A DNA stretch of 64,000 nucleotides from Polaribacter vadi (GTDB taxonomy: Bacteria; Bacteroidota; Bacteroidia; Flavobacteriales; Flavobacteriaceae), in contig NZ_JAHKQL010000034.1 of the NCBI RefSeq assembly GCF_018861005.1, forward strand, positions 124,001-188,000. The letters are read 5' to 3'. This document shows, one piece after another, positions 1 through 8,945 of the stretch. Both the position numbers and the translations under genes were made by a program. The notes beneath the pieces were generated by a model that worked only from the letters and a program-made list of their open reading frames with translations, ran no database searches and was not told where the DNA came from. The stretch's first letter is position 1. Each line of letters begins with the position of its first letter.

Positions 1-1
1 A

Positions 2-409
2 GATACACCAACATCATCTATTAAAGCTTTTGATTACGATAATAAAACAGGAGAAATTACAAACGGAAAAGTAGTTGTGAAGATTCCAGAATCTTTAGGT
101 TTTCCTGATGGAATGACTATAGACGAAGAAAATATGCTTTGGGTAGGTATGTGGAATGGTAATGCAGTTATTCGTTTTAACCCTATAAATGGTAAAGTTA
201 TTTCTAAAATTGAAGTTCCTGCTCATAATATAACTTCTTGTGCTTTTGGTGGCGAAAATTTAGATATTTTATACATTACTTCTGCAAGTGTAGATATGAC
301 ACCAGAAGAGGTTAAAAAATATCCCTTAGCTGGTTCTGTTTTTAAAATAAAACCTGGAGTTAAAGGCGTAAATAGTAATTTTTATATAGAAAATAAATCA
401 ACGAAATAA
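2..409 (+). CDS. SMP-30/gluconolactonase family protein, 3' part
   Basis: The reading frame is open from base 2, so the gene starts left of the window; the GTG at 77 is internal. The visible 135 residues carry the C-terminal blades of an SMP-30/gluconolactonase/regucalcin beta-propeller, including FPDGMTID, LWVGMWNG and ILYITSA, which match the conserved PDG...D and LYVTS segments of the family. Family members hydrolyse aldonolactones (for example gluconolactone) with a bound divalent metal. The stop is 8 bp before the GH3 lipoprotein gene and a GntP-type permease follows, so lactone hydrolysis plus aldonate uptake is a plausible joint role (inference). The N-terminal half, including any signal peptide, cannot be seen. 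Confidence 0.8.
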   Translation, partial: DTPTSSIKAFDYDNKTGEITNGKVVVKIPESLGFPDGMTIDEENMLWVGMWNGNAVIRFNPINGKVISKIEVPAHNITSCAFGGENLDILYITSASVDMTPEEVKKYPLAGSVFKIKPGVKGVNSNFYIENKSTK

Positions 410-417
410 ATTATATT

Positions 418-2673
418 ATGAAAAAAATAGTCCTTTTATTACTATTAATAGTAACACTTATAAGTTGTAAAGAAAATCAAAAATCATCTTTTGTAAAAGA
501 CACAACGCATGAAGCAAAGATAGAAGCTTTACTTGCTAAAATGACTTTAGAAGAAAAAATTGGGCAAACCAATTTAAGAGGTGTTTCTAGCAGAGCAACT
601 TCTTTGCCAACAGATTTAAAAGAGTCTGTAAGAAAAGGAAATGTAGGTGCTTTTTTAAATATTATGAACCTAGATTATGTAGACGAATTGCAAAGAATTG
701 CTGTTGAAGAAAGTCCAAATGGAATTCCGTTAATTTTTGGTAGAGATGTAATTCACGGTTTTAAAACAATGTTTCCAATTCCATTGGGATTAGCAGCAAC
801 TTGGGATGCACAAATAGTAGAAAAATCTTCAGAAATTGCGGCTTACGAAGCTTCTGCTTATGGTATAAGATGGACGTTTGCACCCATGTTGGATATTGCA
901 AGAGATAGTAGATGGGGTCGAATTGCAGAATCTCCAGGAGAAGATCCGTATTTAGCAAAAATTTTAGGTGCAGCTTATGTTAAAGGCTTTCAAGGCGATG
1001 ATTTAAGTAGCCCCTACAGAATGGCAGCTTCAGCAAAACATTATATTGCCTATGGAGCAGCAATTGGAGGTAGAGATTACAACACAGTAGATATAAGCGA
1101 ACAATTGTTAAGAAATGTGTATTTGCCACCATTTAAAGCTGCAATAGATGCTGGTTCTGCAACTGTAATGAGTTCTTTTAATGAAATTAATGGAATACCA
1201 GCAACAGGAAATGAATTCTTATTAAAAGAGGTTTTAAGAGGCGAATTACATTTTGATGGTTTTGTAGTTAGTGATTGGGATTCTGTTATAGAAATGGTTG
1301 CTCATGGCTATGCAAGTGATGAAAAACATGCAGGAGAATTAGCTGCTAAAGCAGGATTAGATATGGAAATGACTAGTACAGCTTATGAAAACCATTTAAA
1401 ACAGTTAATCAAAGAAAATAAAGTTTCTATAGAAGAATTGAATGATTTTGTTCGTAATATTTTACGTGTAAAATTTAGATTAGGGCTTTTTAAAAATCCA
1501 CATAGAAATAAAGAACATTCAGGAAATTTTTATGCCGAAAATCATTTAAAAGAAGCTAAAAAAGCAGCAATTAAAAGTACGGTATTGTTAAAAAATAAAG
1601 AATCCATTTTACCACTTTCAGAAAAAACAAAAGTGGCAATTATTGGGCCTTTGGCAAATGCGCCTCACGAACAATTAGGTACTTGGGCTTTTGATGGAGA
1701 AAAAGAACATACCAATACACCATTAGATGCGTACCAAAAAGTGCATTCAAATTTTAGTTTCGCAAAAGGTTTAGGGCATAGTAGAGGTCATTCTAAAAAA
1801 GGTTTTAAAGAAGCCATATCCATAGCAAAAAAATCTGATGTTATTTTATTTTTTGGTGGAGAAGAAGCGATTCTTTCTGGAGAAGCACATAGTAGAGCAA
1901 ATATAGATTTACCTGGTGCTCAAGAAGAATTAATCAATGAACTGGCTAAAACAGGGAAACCTATTGTTTTGGTAATTATGGCTGGTAGACCCATTACAAT
2001 TACAAATATTATTGATAAAATAGACGCTGTTGTTATGGCTTGGCATCCAGGAACAATGGGTGGAGAAGCTTTGTACGAAATTATAAACGGAATAAGTTCA
2101 CCTGAAGGAAGATTGCCAGTTTCTTGGCCAAAAACTGCAGGCCAATTGCCTTATTTTTACAATCATAAAAATACAGGGAGACCTGCAGATAGTATCAATT
2201 TTGTACCTATTGATAAAATTCCTATTGGCGCTTGGCAAAGTTCTTTGGGTAACGATTCTCATTATTTAGATGCTGGTTTTACTCCCCATTTTCCTTTTGG
2301 ATATGGATTGTCTTATACAACTTTTAAATATTCTGATATTTCTATATCTAAAGAAACAATTCATTTTAATGAAGATTTAGAGGTGAAAATAGCAATTACA
2401 AATACTGGAAAAAAAGCGGGTAAAGAAATTGTGCAGTTATACATTCAAGATGTAGTAGGTAGTATTACTAGACCTGTAAAAGAGTTAAAAAGGTATCAAC
2501 AAGTATTTTTAGAAACAGGAGAAACCAAAGAAATTGTTTTTAAAATTTCTTCTAAAGATTTAGAGTTTGTCAATCATAAATTAATAGAGAGTGCAGAAGA
2601 AGGGAGTTTTAATCTTTGGGTTGGTCCAAATGCTGCACAAGGTTTAAAAACCTCTTTTTCATTAAAAAAATAA
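418..2673 (+). CDS. bglX: GH3 family beta-glucosidase, lipoprotein (BglX-like)
   Basis: A 751-residue glycoside hydrolase family 3 enzyme. A lipoprotein signal peptide ends in LISC (Cys17), so it is probably anchored in the outer membrane or periplasm. The GH3 N-terminal barrel covers about residues 35-350 and has the nucleophile motif VVSDWDSV (Asp286). It is followed by the GH3 C-terminal alpha/beta domain (about 395-620, with GGEEAILSGEAHSRANIDLPG) and a fibronectin-III-like domain near the C terminus. Length and layout match BglX (about 765 residues). Such enzymes release glucose, or sometimes xylose, from the non-reducing end of beta-linked oligosaccharides. It sits 8 bp after the SMP-30 gene and 9 bp before the permease, in an operon-like arrangement with the SusCD locus nearby. 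The exact linkage specificity cannot be read from the sequence. Confidence 0.9.
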   Translation: MKKIVLLLLLIVTLISCKENQKSSFVKDTTHEAKIEALLAKMTLEEKIGQTNLRGVSSRATSLPTDLKESVRKGNVGAFLNIMNLDYVDELQRIAVEESPNGIPLIFGRDVIHGFKTMFPIPLGLAATWDAQIVEKSSEIAAYEASAYGIRWTFAPMLDIARDSRWGRIAESPGEDPYLAKILGAAYVKGFQGDDLSSPYRMAASAKHYIAYGAAIGGRDYNTVDISEQLLRNVYLPPFKAAIDAGSATVMSSFNEINGIPATGNEFLLKEVLRGELHFDGFVVSDWDSVIEMVAHGYASDEKHAGELAAKAGLDMEMTSTAYENHLKQLIKENKVSIEELNDFVRNILRVKFRLGLFKNPHRNKEHSGNFYAENHLKEAKKAAIKSTVLLKNKESILPLSEKTKVAIIGPLANAPHEQLGTWAFDGEKEHTNTPLDAYQKVHSNFSFAKGLGHSRGHSKKGFKEAISIAKKSDVILFFGGEEAILSGEAHSRANIDLPGAQEELINELAKTGKPIVLVIMAGRPITITNIIDKIDAVVMAWHPGTMGGEALYEIINGISSPEGRLPVSWPKTAGQLPYFYNHKNTGRPADSINFVPIDKIPIGAWQSSLGNDSHYLDAGFTPHFPFGYGLSYTTFKYSDISISKETIHFNEDLEVKIAITNTGKKAGKEIVQLYIQDVVGSITRPVKELKRYQQVFLETGETKEIVFKISSKDLEFVNHKLIESAEEGSFNLWVGPNAAQGLKTSFSLKK

Positions 2674-2682
2674 TCCTTTTTT

Positions 2683-4024
2683 ATGATTGATTTTACACTG
2701 ATTGCAGCTGTTTTTATCGGAATTGTAATTTTACTTTTTCTTATTTTAAAATTAAAAATTCCGGCTTTTATAGCCTTGTTAATTGCTAGTATTGCTGTTG
2801 GTGTATTTTCTGGAATGGATCCTTTAGATATTATTACTACCATAAAAGAAGGTATGGGTAGTACTTTGGGTTTTGTGGCAACTGTAGTAGGTTTAGGTGC
2901 TATTTTTGGAGCCATTTTAGAACATTCTGGAGGTGCAGAAGCTTTGGCAAATTATCTATTACATAAATTTGGAGAAAAAAATGCGACTTGGGCATTGGTA
3001 ATTACAGGTTTTTTTATTGCAATTCCTGTTTTTTTCGATGTTGCTTTTATCATTTTAGTGCCTTTAATTTATTCTTTACAACGTAAAACTAAAAAGTCTT
3101 TATTGTTGTATGCAATTCCCTTATTGGCAGGTTTGGCAATTACTCATGCTTTTATTCCTCCAACCCCAGGTCCAGTTGCAGTGGCAGATATTTTAAAAGC
3201 CGATTTAGGTTGGGTAATTTTATTTGGGTTTATTGTAGGTATACCTACTGCCATTGTTAGTGGACCATTATTTGCAAAACATATTTCAAATAAAATGATT
3301 TGTTGCTGCTCCTAAAATAGAACAGAAACAAGCGCTTCAAAATTATCCTGCAGTTGGTTTAATATTGGCTATTATCGGAATTCCTATTGCTTTAATTGTG
3401 AGTAATACCGTTTTAAATAGTCCTTTGTTTGCAGAAGATACAATTCCTGTAAACATAAAAAATTGGTTGCAAATGATTGGTCATCCATTTTCAGCATTAA
3501 TTATAGCCAATTTAATTGCCTGGTATTTATTGGGGATTAAGAGAGGTTATCATAAAGAAACATTATCAAAAATTACCACAAAATCTATGGAGGCTGCTGG
3601 TATTATTATATTATTAACAGGTGCAGGAGGCGTTTTTAAACAAGTATTAATAAACACAGGAACTGGAGTTATGTTGGCAAATTATTTTGCAGATAAAGGA
3701 ATAAGTATTTTGTTTTTTGCTTTTTTAGCGGCTGTTGTTGTGCGTGTTTTACAAGGATCTTCTACAGTTGCAATGATAACTGCTGCAGGGATTACAGCGC
3801 CACTTTTGGCGGATACTATTACAGAAATAGACAAAGCGCTTTTGGTAATTGCTATTGCAGCTGGGGCATCAATAATGTCTCACGTTAATGATAGTGGTTT
3901 TTGGCTAGTAAGTAAATATTTAAATATTGATGAAAAGCAAACGTTTAAAAGTTGGTCTGTTATGACAATTTTACTCTCTCTTGTAGGTTTTACAAGTGTT
4001 ATGATTTTATCGTTGATAGTTTAA
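2683..4024 (+). pseudogene. GntP-family gluconate-type permease, frameshifted
   Basis: Two adjacent frames together encode one GntP/GntT-type proton symporter. Frame 1 (2683-3315) covers the N-terminal half, with GVFSGMDPLDII, PVFFDVAFIILVPL and HAFIPPTPGPVAVA. Frame 2 resumes at about 3302 (VAAPKIEQKQ) and runs to 4024 with the C-terminal membrane helices, including VRVLQGSSTVAMITAAG and SHVNDSGFWLVSKY. The joined length, about 447 residues, is normal for the family. The shift is +1 near 3299-3303 and not in a long homopolymer. Both halves are otherwise intact, so the lesion is either very recent or a sequencing error. Family members import gluconate or related aldonates, which fits the upstream SMP-30 gene. 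The 3' end overlaps the convergent gene at 4021. Confidence 0.8.
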
Positions 4025-7000
4025 TTGTTAATTTTCACATACTGTATTTCATCATTATTTTTACCTACAATGATGTGTTTTGTATTGTTGATTTGTATTT
4101 CAGTCATTTCTTTTACATCACCAGAAACATAAAAACCACTTTCTAAAACCGATGTTGCTTTAAAAGTTCCATTGCCTTTTCCTTTTAAAAATAAACCATA
4201 ACTCGCATCGTTTCTTGGTGTTTCTACTTCAGAATTATGGAGATTTCCAGCAATTAGAGCATCTAATTTTCCGTCTTTATCATAATCATTAACCAATATT
4301 TTTTGAATGCTCGAAAATTGAGCTTCAATAGGTAGTTGATGTATTTTAAAAGAATCGCCTTTATTTTCTAAATAAATACTTGCAAAAGATTTTACCTGAT
4401 AATGTAACGCTTTTTCTAAGTTTTGTTTGCCATAAACATCAATTAAAGTTGCAGTAGAAAACTCATCATAATTTTTAAATTTATTCTTAATTCCGGGTAT
4501 TTGTTGAGAGGAACATTGTCTTCCACGAAGTGGATATTGCTCGCCATCATTATAGTAACTTAATACAATATCACTTTTGTTATTTTTATCAAAATCGTTA
4601 ACATAAATATCAAAAGTTTCGTTTTCTGTGGCTTTGTATTTGTAGTTTAAACCATTGTTGCCCAATATGTAATCTAGATCACCATCATTATCAAAATCAC
4701 CCTGATTAATACTCCACCACCAACCAGTAGTATCTTTTGATAATCCCATTTTTGTAGAAACATCTTCAAAAGTTCCTTTATTATTTTTATAAATTTTGAT
4801 AGACATCCATTCTCCTACAATAATAATATCTTGCCAAGAGTCGTTGTTAAAATCTGTGATTATAGCACTTGTTGCCATCCCTAAATCAGTAAATAATTTT
4901 GTTTTATTTTTTATGAATTTTAAATCAGTTGAGGTAGTTTTATTTTCTAGTAAATAACTGCTGGCTGCAAGTGGATATTTACCAGGAACTTGTCTGCCTA
5001 AAACTAAAACATCTTGTTTACCATCTTTATTATAATCTAATTGATAAACTTTAGAACCACTTTCTGTAAGTTTTGGTAATGCATTTTTCGATTTTTCAAA
5101 ATTTCCAACACCATCATTAACATACAATCTGTCTTGTAACATTGATGAATTTTGAGCATATTCATAACCACCACTAACAACATATAAATCTAGATCTCCA
5201 TCAGCATCAGCATCAAAAAATAAAGACCCTAAATCTTCTGATAACTTATCTTTTTCTATAAACGGAATATTAGTTTTTATAAAATTGCCATTTTTTTGCA
5301 CATATAATTGTGCAGAAATACCAAAAGAACCGCCAATAAAATAATCTTCTAAACCATCATTATTTACATCAGCAACTGCTAAAGAAGGGCCTAGCGTAGA
5401 CATTTTATGTGGTAATAAAACCTGTTTATCAAAATCGTTAAAAACGTTTTCTGTATGTTTTGCTTTTAGAAAATCTGTTGTTTCTGTAAATAAATTTTTT
5501 GCGGTTTTTGTTTCTTTTTTTGTTTGATGAATTTCGGAATCTTTGTAATCTATCATTAATAATTGATTGGTGAAAACGTTTTTTAAAGTTTGTTTTTTTC
5601 CATTTTGCCAAACAATTTGCAAGCTATCAATTTTCTTTTCTTGGTTGAATCCAAAGTGGAGTTCTGGCGCAACTGAAGATTGAAAACCTCTTGTTAATGT
5701 TAATTCTTGCATTTGTTTTTGATGACCTGCATACGCGTAAACTCGGTTTCCTAATCCAAATTTATTAGTAGAATTACCTTTGAAACGTATTTTTAAATAA
5801 CTGCTGTTTTCTGAACTATGGTTATTAAAAATAGTGGCTTTTTCATCAATATTATTGATAATAATTTCTAAATCTCCATCATTATCTAAATCAGCATAAG
5901 CAGCTCCGTTAGAAAAACCTTTGTGCTCTAGACCCCATTTTTTACCAACATTATCAAAATTTAAATTCCCTTGATTTTTATACATAAAATTGTCTATTTT
6001 TTCACTAGGAATCATTTTAGTTTTTTCTAATAATGAATATTTATCATATTCTTTTTTATCTATTTTTTTAAAATAATCTTTGTTGTTTACTTCTCTTCTT
6101 GTGCCATTTGTTATGTATAAATCTTTAAATCCATCGTTATCAAAATCGGCAAATAAAGGTCCCCAACTCCAATCTGTAGAAGACATTCCTGTAAGTCTAG
6201 AAATGTTAGAGAATTTAGGAATTCCATCATCAATTAACCCTGAATTTAATTGCAAACAATTGCTCATGTATTGATAATGAAAACCATAAAAAACAGTCTC
6301 AAAAAACAATTTAGGATTCATGCTTGCCATATTTGCTTTTTGACGACGGTTGTTGTTAGATTCCATATCTACTTGAAAAACGTCTAAAAATCCATCATTA
6401 TTTATGTCAGAAATATCAATACCCATTCCGTAAAAAGAAGTTTGCGAAGTTGCTTCATTAACAACCTCTTTAAAGGTTCCGTTTTTATTGTTGATGTATA
6501 AAAAATCTGGAATGCTATAATCATTAGAAACATATAAATCTTGCCAACCATCATTATTAATATCAGCAGCAGTAATCCCTAAAGAAAAACTATAATTTTT
6601 AACTCCTGCACTATCTGTAACATCTGTAAAATATGTGCCATCATTTCTAAACAATTTGTCTGTTTCTTTGTCAGAAGCATTTTGCATTCTGTTTTTGTAA
6701 ATCATATTAGATGTTGATGGATGTGCAATAGGATAATTGGCAATATAGAGATCTAAATCGCCATCATTATCATAATCAAAAAAAGTAGATTGCACAGAGT
6801 TTGCCTCATTATCTATATGATATTCTTTTGCTTTTTCTGTAAAAGTATTGTCTTTATTATTGATAAAAAGTTGGTTGTTTTTAACGCCATTTTTACCAGC
6901 AACAGCGCAATAAATATCTAAATACCCATCGTTATTTACATCTGCCATTGTTGCGCCTGTGTACCACCTATCATCACCAGAAATATTTGCTTTTTTAGTT

Positions 7001-7305
7001 ATATCTTCGAACTGTAAATTTCCTTTATTTAAGTATAATTTATTACTTACTTGATTGCCTGTAAAAAAAAGATCTACTAAACCATCATTATTAATATCAC
7101 CCACAGAAACACCACCACCCATATAAATTGAGGTGTATTTAAAATAGTTTAAAGAATCTGTTTCTTTTAAATTGTTGCTAAAATTAATTTTTGACTCTTC
7201 TGATAAAAGTTGAGTAAAAATCGTTTTTGTTTTTTGTTGATGCGCTTTATCAGAACAACTAAAAAGAACTAAGCAAATAAGAGATATTATGATTGATTTA
7301 TACAT
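4021..7305 (-). CDS. FG-GAP/VCBS repeat and ASPIC/UnbV domain lipoprotein
   Basis: A 1094-residue surface or periplasmic protein. An in-frame ATG 48 bp upstream exists, but the ATG at 7305 begins a clean lipoprotein signal (Cys17 in LFSCS), so I chose it. Many calcium-loop repeats of the form DxNxDGxxDL are seen (DINNDGLVDL, DVNNDGYLDI, DYDNDGDLDL, DFDNDGFKDL), typical of FG-GAP/VCBS integrin-like beta-propellers. A central ASPIC/UnbV segment (RGFQSSVAPELHFGF) separates two propeller blocks. Proteins of this kind are common beside SusC/SusD pairs in marine Bacteroidota and are thought to bind glycans or other surface partners; the precise role is unknown. It lies 80 bp downstream of susD on the same strand and overlaps the permease gene tail-to-tail by 4 bp. 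Confidence 0.85.
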   Translation of the reverse strand: MYKSIIISLICLVLFSCSDKAHQQKTKTIFTQLLSEESKINFSNNLKETDSLNYFKYTSIYMGGGVSVGDINNDGLVDLFFTGNQVSNKLYLNKGNLQFEDITKKANISGDDRWYTGATMADVNNDGYLDIYCAVAGKNGVKNNQLFINNKDNTFTEKAKEYHIDNEANSVQSTFFDYDNDGDLDLYIANYPIAHPSTSNMIYKNRMQNASDKETDKLFRNDGTYFTDVTDSAGVKNYSFSLGITAADINNDGWQDLYVSNDYSIPDFLYINNKNGTFKEVVNEATSQTSFYGMGIDISDINNDGFLDVFQVDMESNNNRRQKANMASMNPKLFFETVFYGFHYQYMSNCLQLNSGLIDDGIPKFSNISRLTGMSSTDWSWGPLFADFDNDGFKDLYITNGTRREVNNKDYFKKIDKKEYDKYSLLEKTKMIPSEKIDNFMYKNQGNLNFDNVGKKWGLEHKGFSNGAAYADLDNDGDLEIIINNIDEKATIFNNHSSENSSYLKIRFKGNSTNKFGLGNRVYAYAGHQKQMQELTLTRGFQSSVAPELHFGFNQEKKIDSLQIVWQNGKKQTLKNVFTNQLLMIDYKDSEIHQTKKETKTAKNLFTETTDFLKAKHTENVFNDFDKQVLLPHKMSTLGPSLAVADVNNDGLEDYFIGGSFGISAQLYVQKNGNFIKTNIPFIEKDKLSEDLGSLFFDADADGDLDLYVVSGGYEYAQNSSMLQDRLYVNDGVGNFEKSKNALPKLTESGSKVYQLDYNKDGKQDVLVLGRQVPGKYPLAASSYLLENKTTSTDLKFIKNKTKLFTDLGMATSAIITDFNNDSWQDIIIVGEWMSIKIYKNNKGTFEDVSTKMGLSKDTTGWWWSINQGDFDNDGDLDYILGNNGLNYKYKATENETFDIYVNDFDKNNKSDIVLSYYNDGEQYPLRGRQCSSQQIPGIKNKFKNYDEFSTATLIDVYGKQNLEKALHYQVKSFASIYLENKGDSFKIHQLPIEAQFSSIQKILVNDYDKDGKLDALIAGNLHNSEVETPRNDASYGLFLKGKGNGTFKATSVLESGFYVSGDVKEMTEIQINNTKHIIVGKNNDEIQYVKINN

Positions 7306-7385
7306 AATTGAAAAGTTTAGTAAAAGTAAATAAAGCAGTATGATTTTTTTCATACTGCTTTACGATAACAAATCAAAATAAAATA

Positions 7386-8927
7386 TTAATAGCCGGGGTT
7401 TTGATCAGCGATTGTTAACTCGCTGTTCTTATCAATTTCTGTAATTGGTATTGGAAACAAATCGTTAGTAGAAGAGTAACCAGTACCAGCTAATTCTGTA
7501 CTTGCTTTTCCCCAACGAACTAAATCCCAAAAACGTTGCCCTTCGTGTGCTAATTCTAAGAATTTTTCATTAACGATAGCTTCAAACAATGCATCTCCAG
7601 AAGTTGCTGCATCTATATCTGCTAAGCCAGCTCTGTTTCTTACTTTGTTTAATTCAGTTATTGCAGCAGCATCTTGCCCAGCTTTATTATAAGCTTCTGC
7701 AGCTAATAATAAAACCTCTGCATATCTAAATAATCTAAAGTTGGTACTGTAATTTAATTCTTTTACACCATCTTCGCTAGAATCATCTGGATTTGTAGCG
7801 TATTTAATTCTGATGGCACCTTCATAATCCCAAATAACACCACCAGAAGCTGCTGAAGCATCTACAGCACCGCCTGCAGCAATTAGTTCTGCTTCTGTCA
7901 TTAATGTTGCCGCTTTTCTATCTACATCACCAGCAGTTTCAAAAGCGCTTACTAACTTGCTTGTTGGTAAGTTAAAACCCCATCCATTAATTAAACCAGT
8001 ACCAGTAAGATCGAAAATTCCATCACCTCTAGGTCCCATTAATTGTATATGTAAATTACTTTCGTTTCTACCTCCCCAAGCAAGGTTACCCCAATCTCTA
8101 GAAGTTGTAGATACATAACCAATTTCGAATAAAGATTCGATACCAAATTCATTATTTACACTCCAAACATCTGCTGGATTTGTTTCTAAATCGTGTGCAG
8201 TATTACTAATTACACTTTGAAAATAAGGAATGGCTTCAGAATATTTTTCTTGAAAAACCAATACTTTACCCATTAAAGCTTGTGCAGCTCCTTTAGAAAC
8301 TCTAAAGTTATTTGCTAAAGCACCCTTTTCTGGTAGTGAAGCAATTGCGTCTGTTAAATCTAATTGTATTTGAGCGTAAATATCTGCTCTAGAAGATTTT
8401 GCTATTCCGAATTCTTCTGCACTTGTTGGTACCGTTAAACGTAAAGGAACATCGCCAAACATGGTTGTTAACTCCATATAAGACCAAGCTCTCATAAATT
8501 TAGCTTCTGCTAATGCTTTGTCTTTGTTGCTTAAACTAGAATCTTTAATGTTTTCTATAACTAAATTAGAAAGTGATATGGTTCTGTAATAAAGATCCCA
8601 AACACTAGCAATTGATACGTTTGATGATGACACGTTTGCATAATCATCTATGTTTTGTAATTGCCCTTGATCTTCTGAATTTCCACCAGCAGCATTCGCA
8701 TCATCTCCAGGTAAAAGTTTTACTAAAAAAGCACTATGCCAATCTCTACCATAATTAAATTGCATTAAATCGTAAATACCAATAATGGCAGATTCTACAT
8801 TTTCTTCTTCAAGAAAAAATGTTTCTAAATCTTGTACATTTAGTCTTGGGTTTTCTGTAAATTCTTCGCTACAAGAGTAAACCCCAAAGAAAAGAACTAC
8901 AATAATTGTTAAAAATATTTTTTTCAT
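7386..8927 (-). CDS. RagB/SusD family nutrient-uptake lipoprotein
   Basis: A 513-residue SusD homologue. The signal peptide ends in a lipobox with Cys19 (VYSCSEE), so it should sit on the outer leaflet of the outer membrane, capping its SusC partner. The N-terminal SusD-like region contains the helical repeats of the family (KALAEAKFMRAWSYMEL). The C-terminal RagB/SusD domain ends with the typical FRYAEVLLLAAEAYNKAG, ELNKVRNRAGL and HEGQRFWDLVRWGKA segments. It follows susC by 18 bp on the same strand. Known homologues bind oligosaccharides at the cell surface and hand them to the TonB-dependent channel. The substrate is not evident from the sequence; the GH3 neighbour hints at beta-glucosides. 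Confidence 0.95.
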   Translation of the reverse strand: MKKIFLTIIVVLFFGVYSCSEEFTENPRLNVQDLETFFLEEENVESAIIGIYDLMQFNYGRDWHSAFLVKLLPGDDANAAGGNSEDQGQLQNIDDYANVSSSNVSIASVWDLYYRTISLSNLVIENIKDSSLSNKDKALAEAKFMRAWSYMELTTMFGDVPLRLTVPTSAEEFGIAKSSRADIYAQIQLDLTDAIASLPEKGALANNFRVSKGAAQALMGKVLVFQEKYSEAIPYFQSVISNTAHDLETNPADVWSVNNEFGIESLFEIGYVSTTSRDWGNLAWGGRNESNLHIQLMGPRGDGIFDLTGTGLINGWGFNLPTSKLVSAFETAGDVDRKAATLMTEAELIAAGGAVDASAASGGVIWDYEGAIRIKYATNPDDSSEDGVKELNYSTNFRLFRYAEVLLLAAEAYNKAGQDAAAITELNKVRNRAGLADIDAATSGDALFEAIVNEKFLELAHEGQRFWDLVRWGKASTELAGTGYSSTNDLFPIPITEIDKNSELTIADQNPGY

Positions 8928-8945
8928 AATATGTTGTGTTTTTTA

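Noticed and set aside
3290..3310. Programmed frameshift in the GntP-type permease
   Set aside because: There is no slippery heptamer or downstream structure, and family members are encoded in a single frame.
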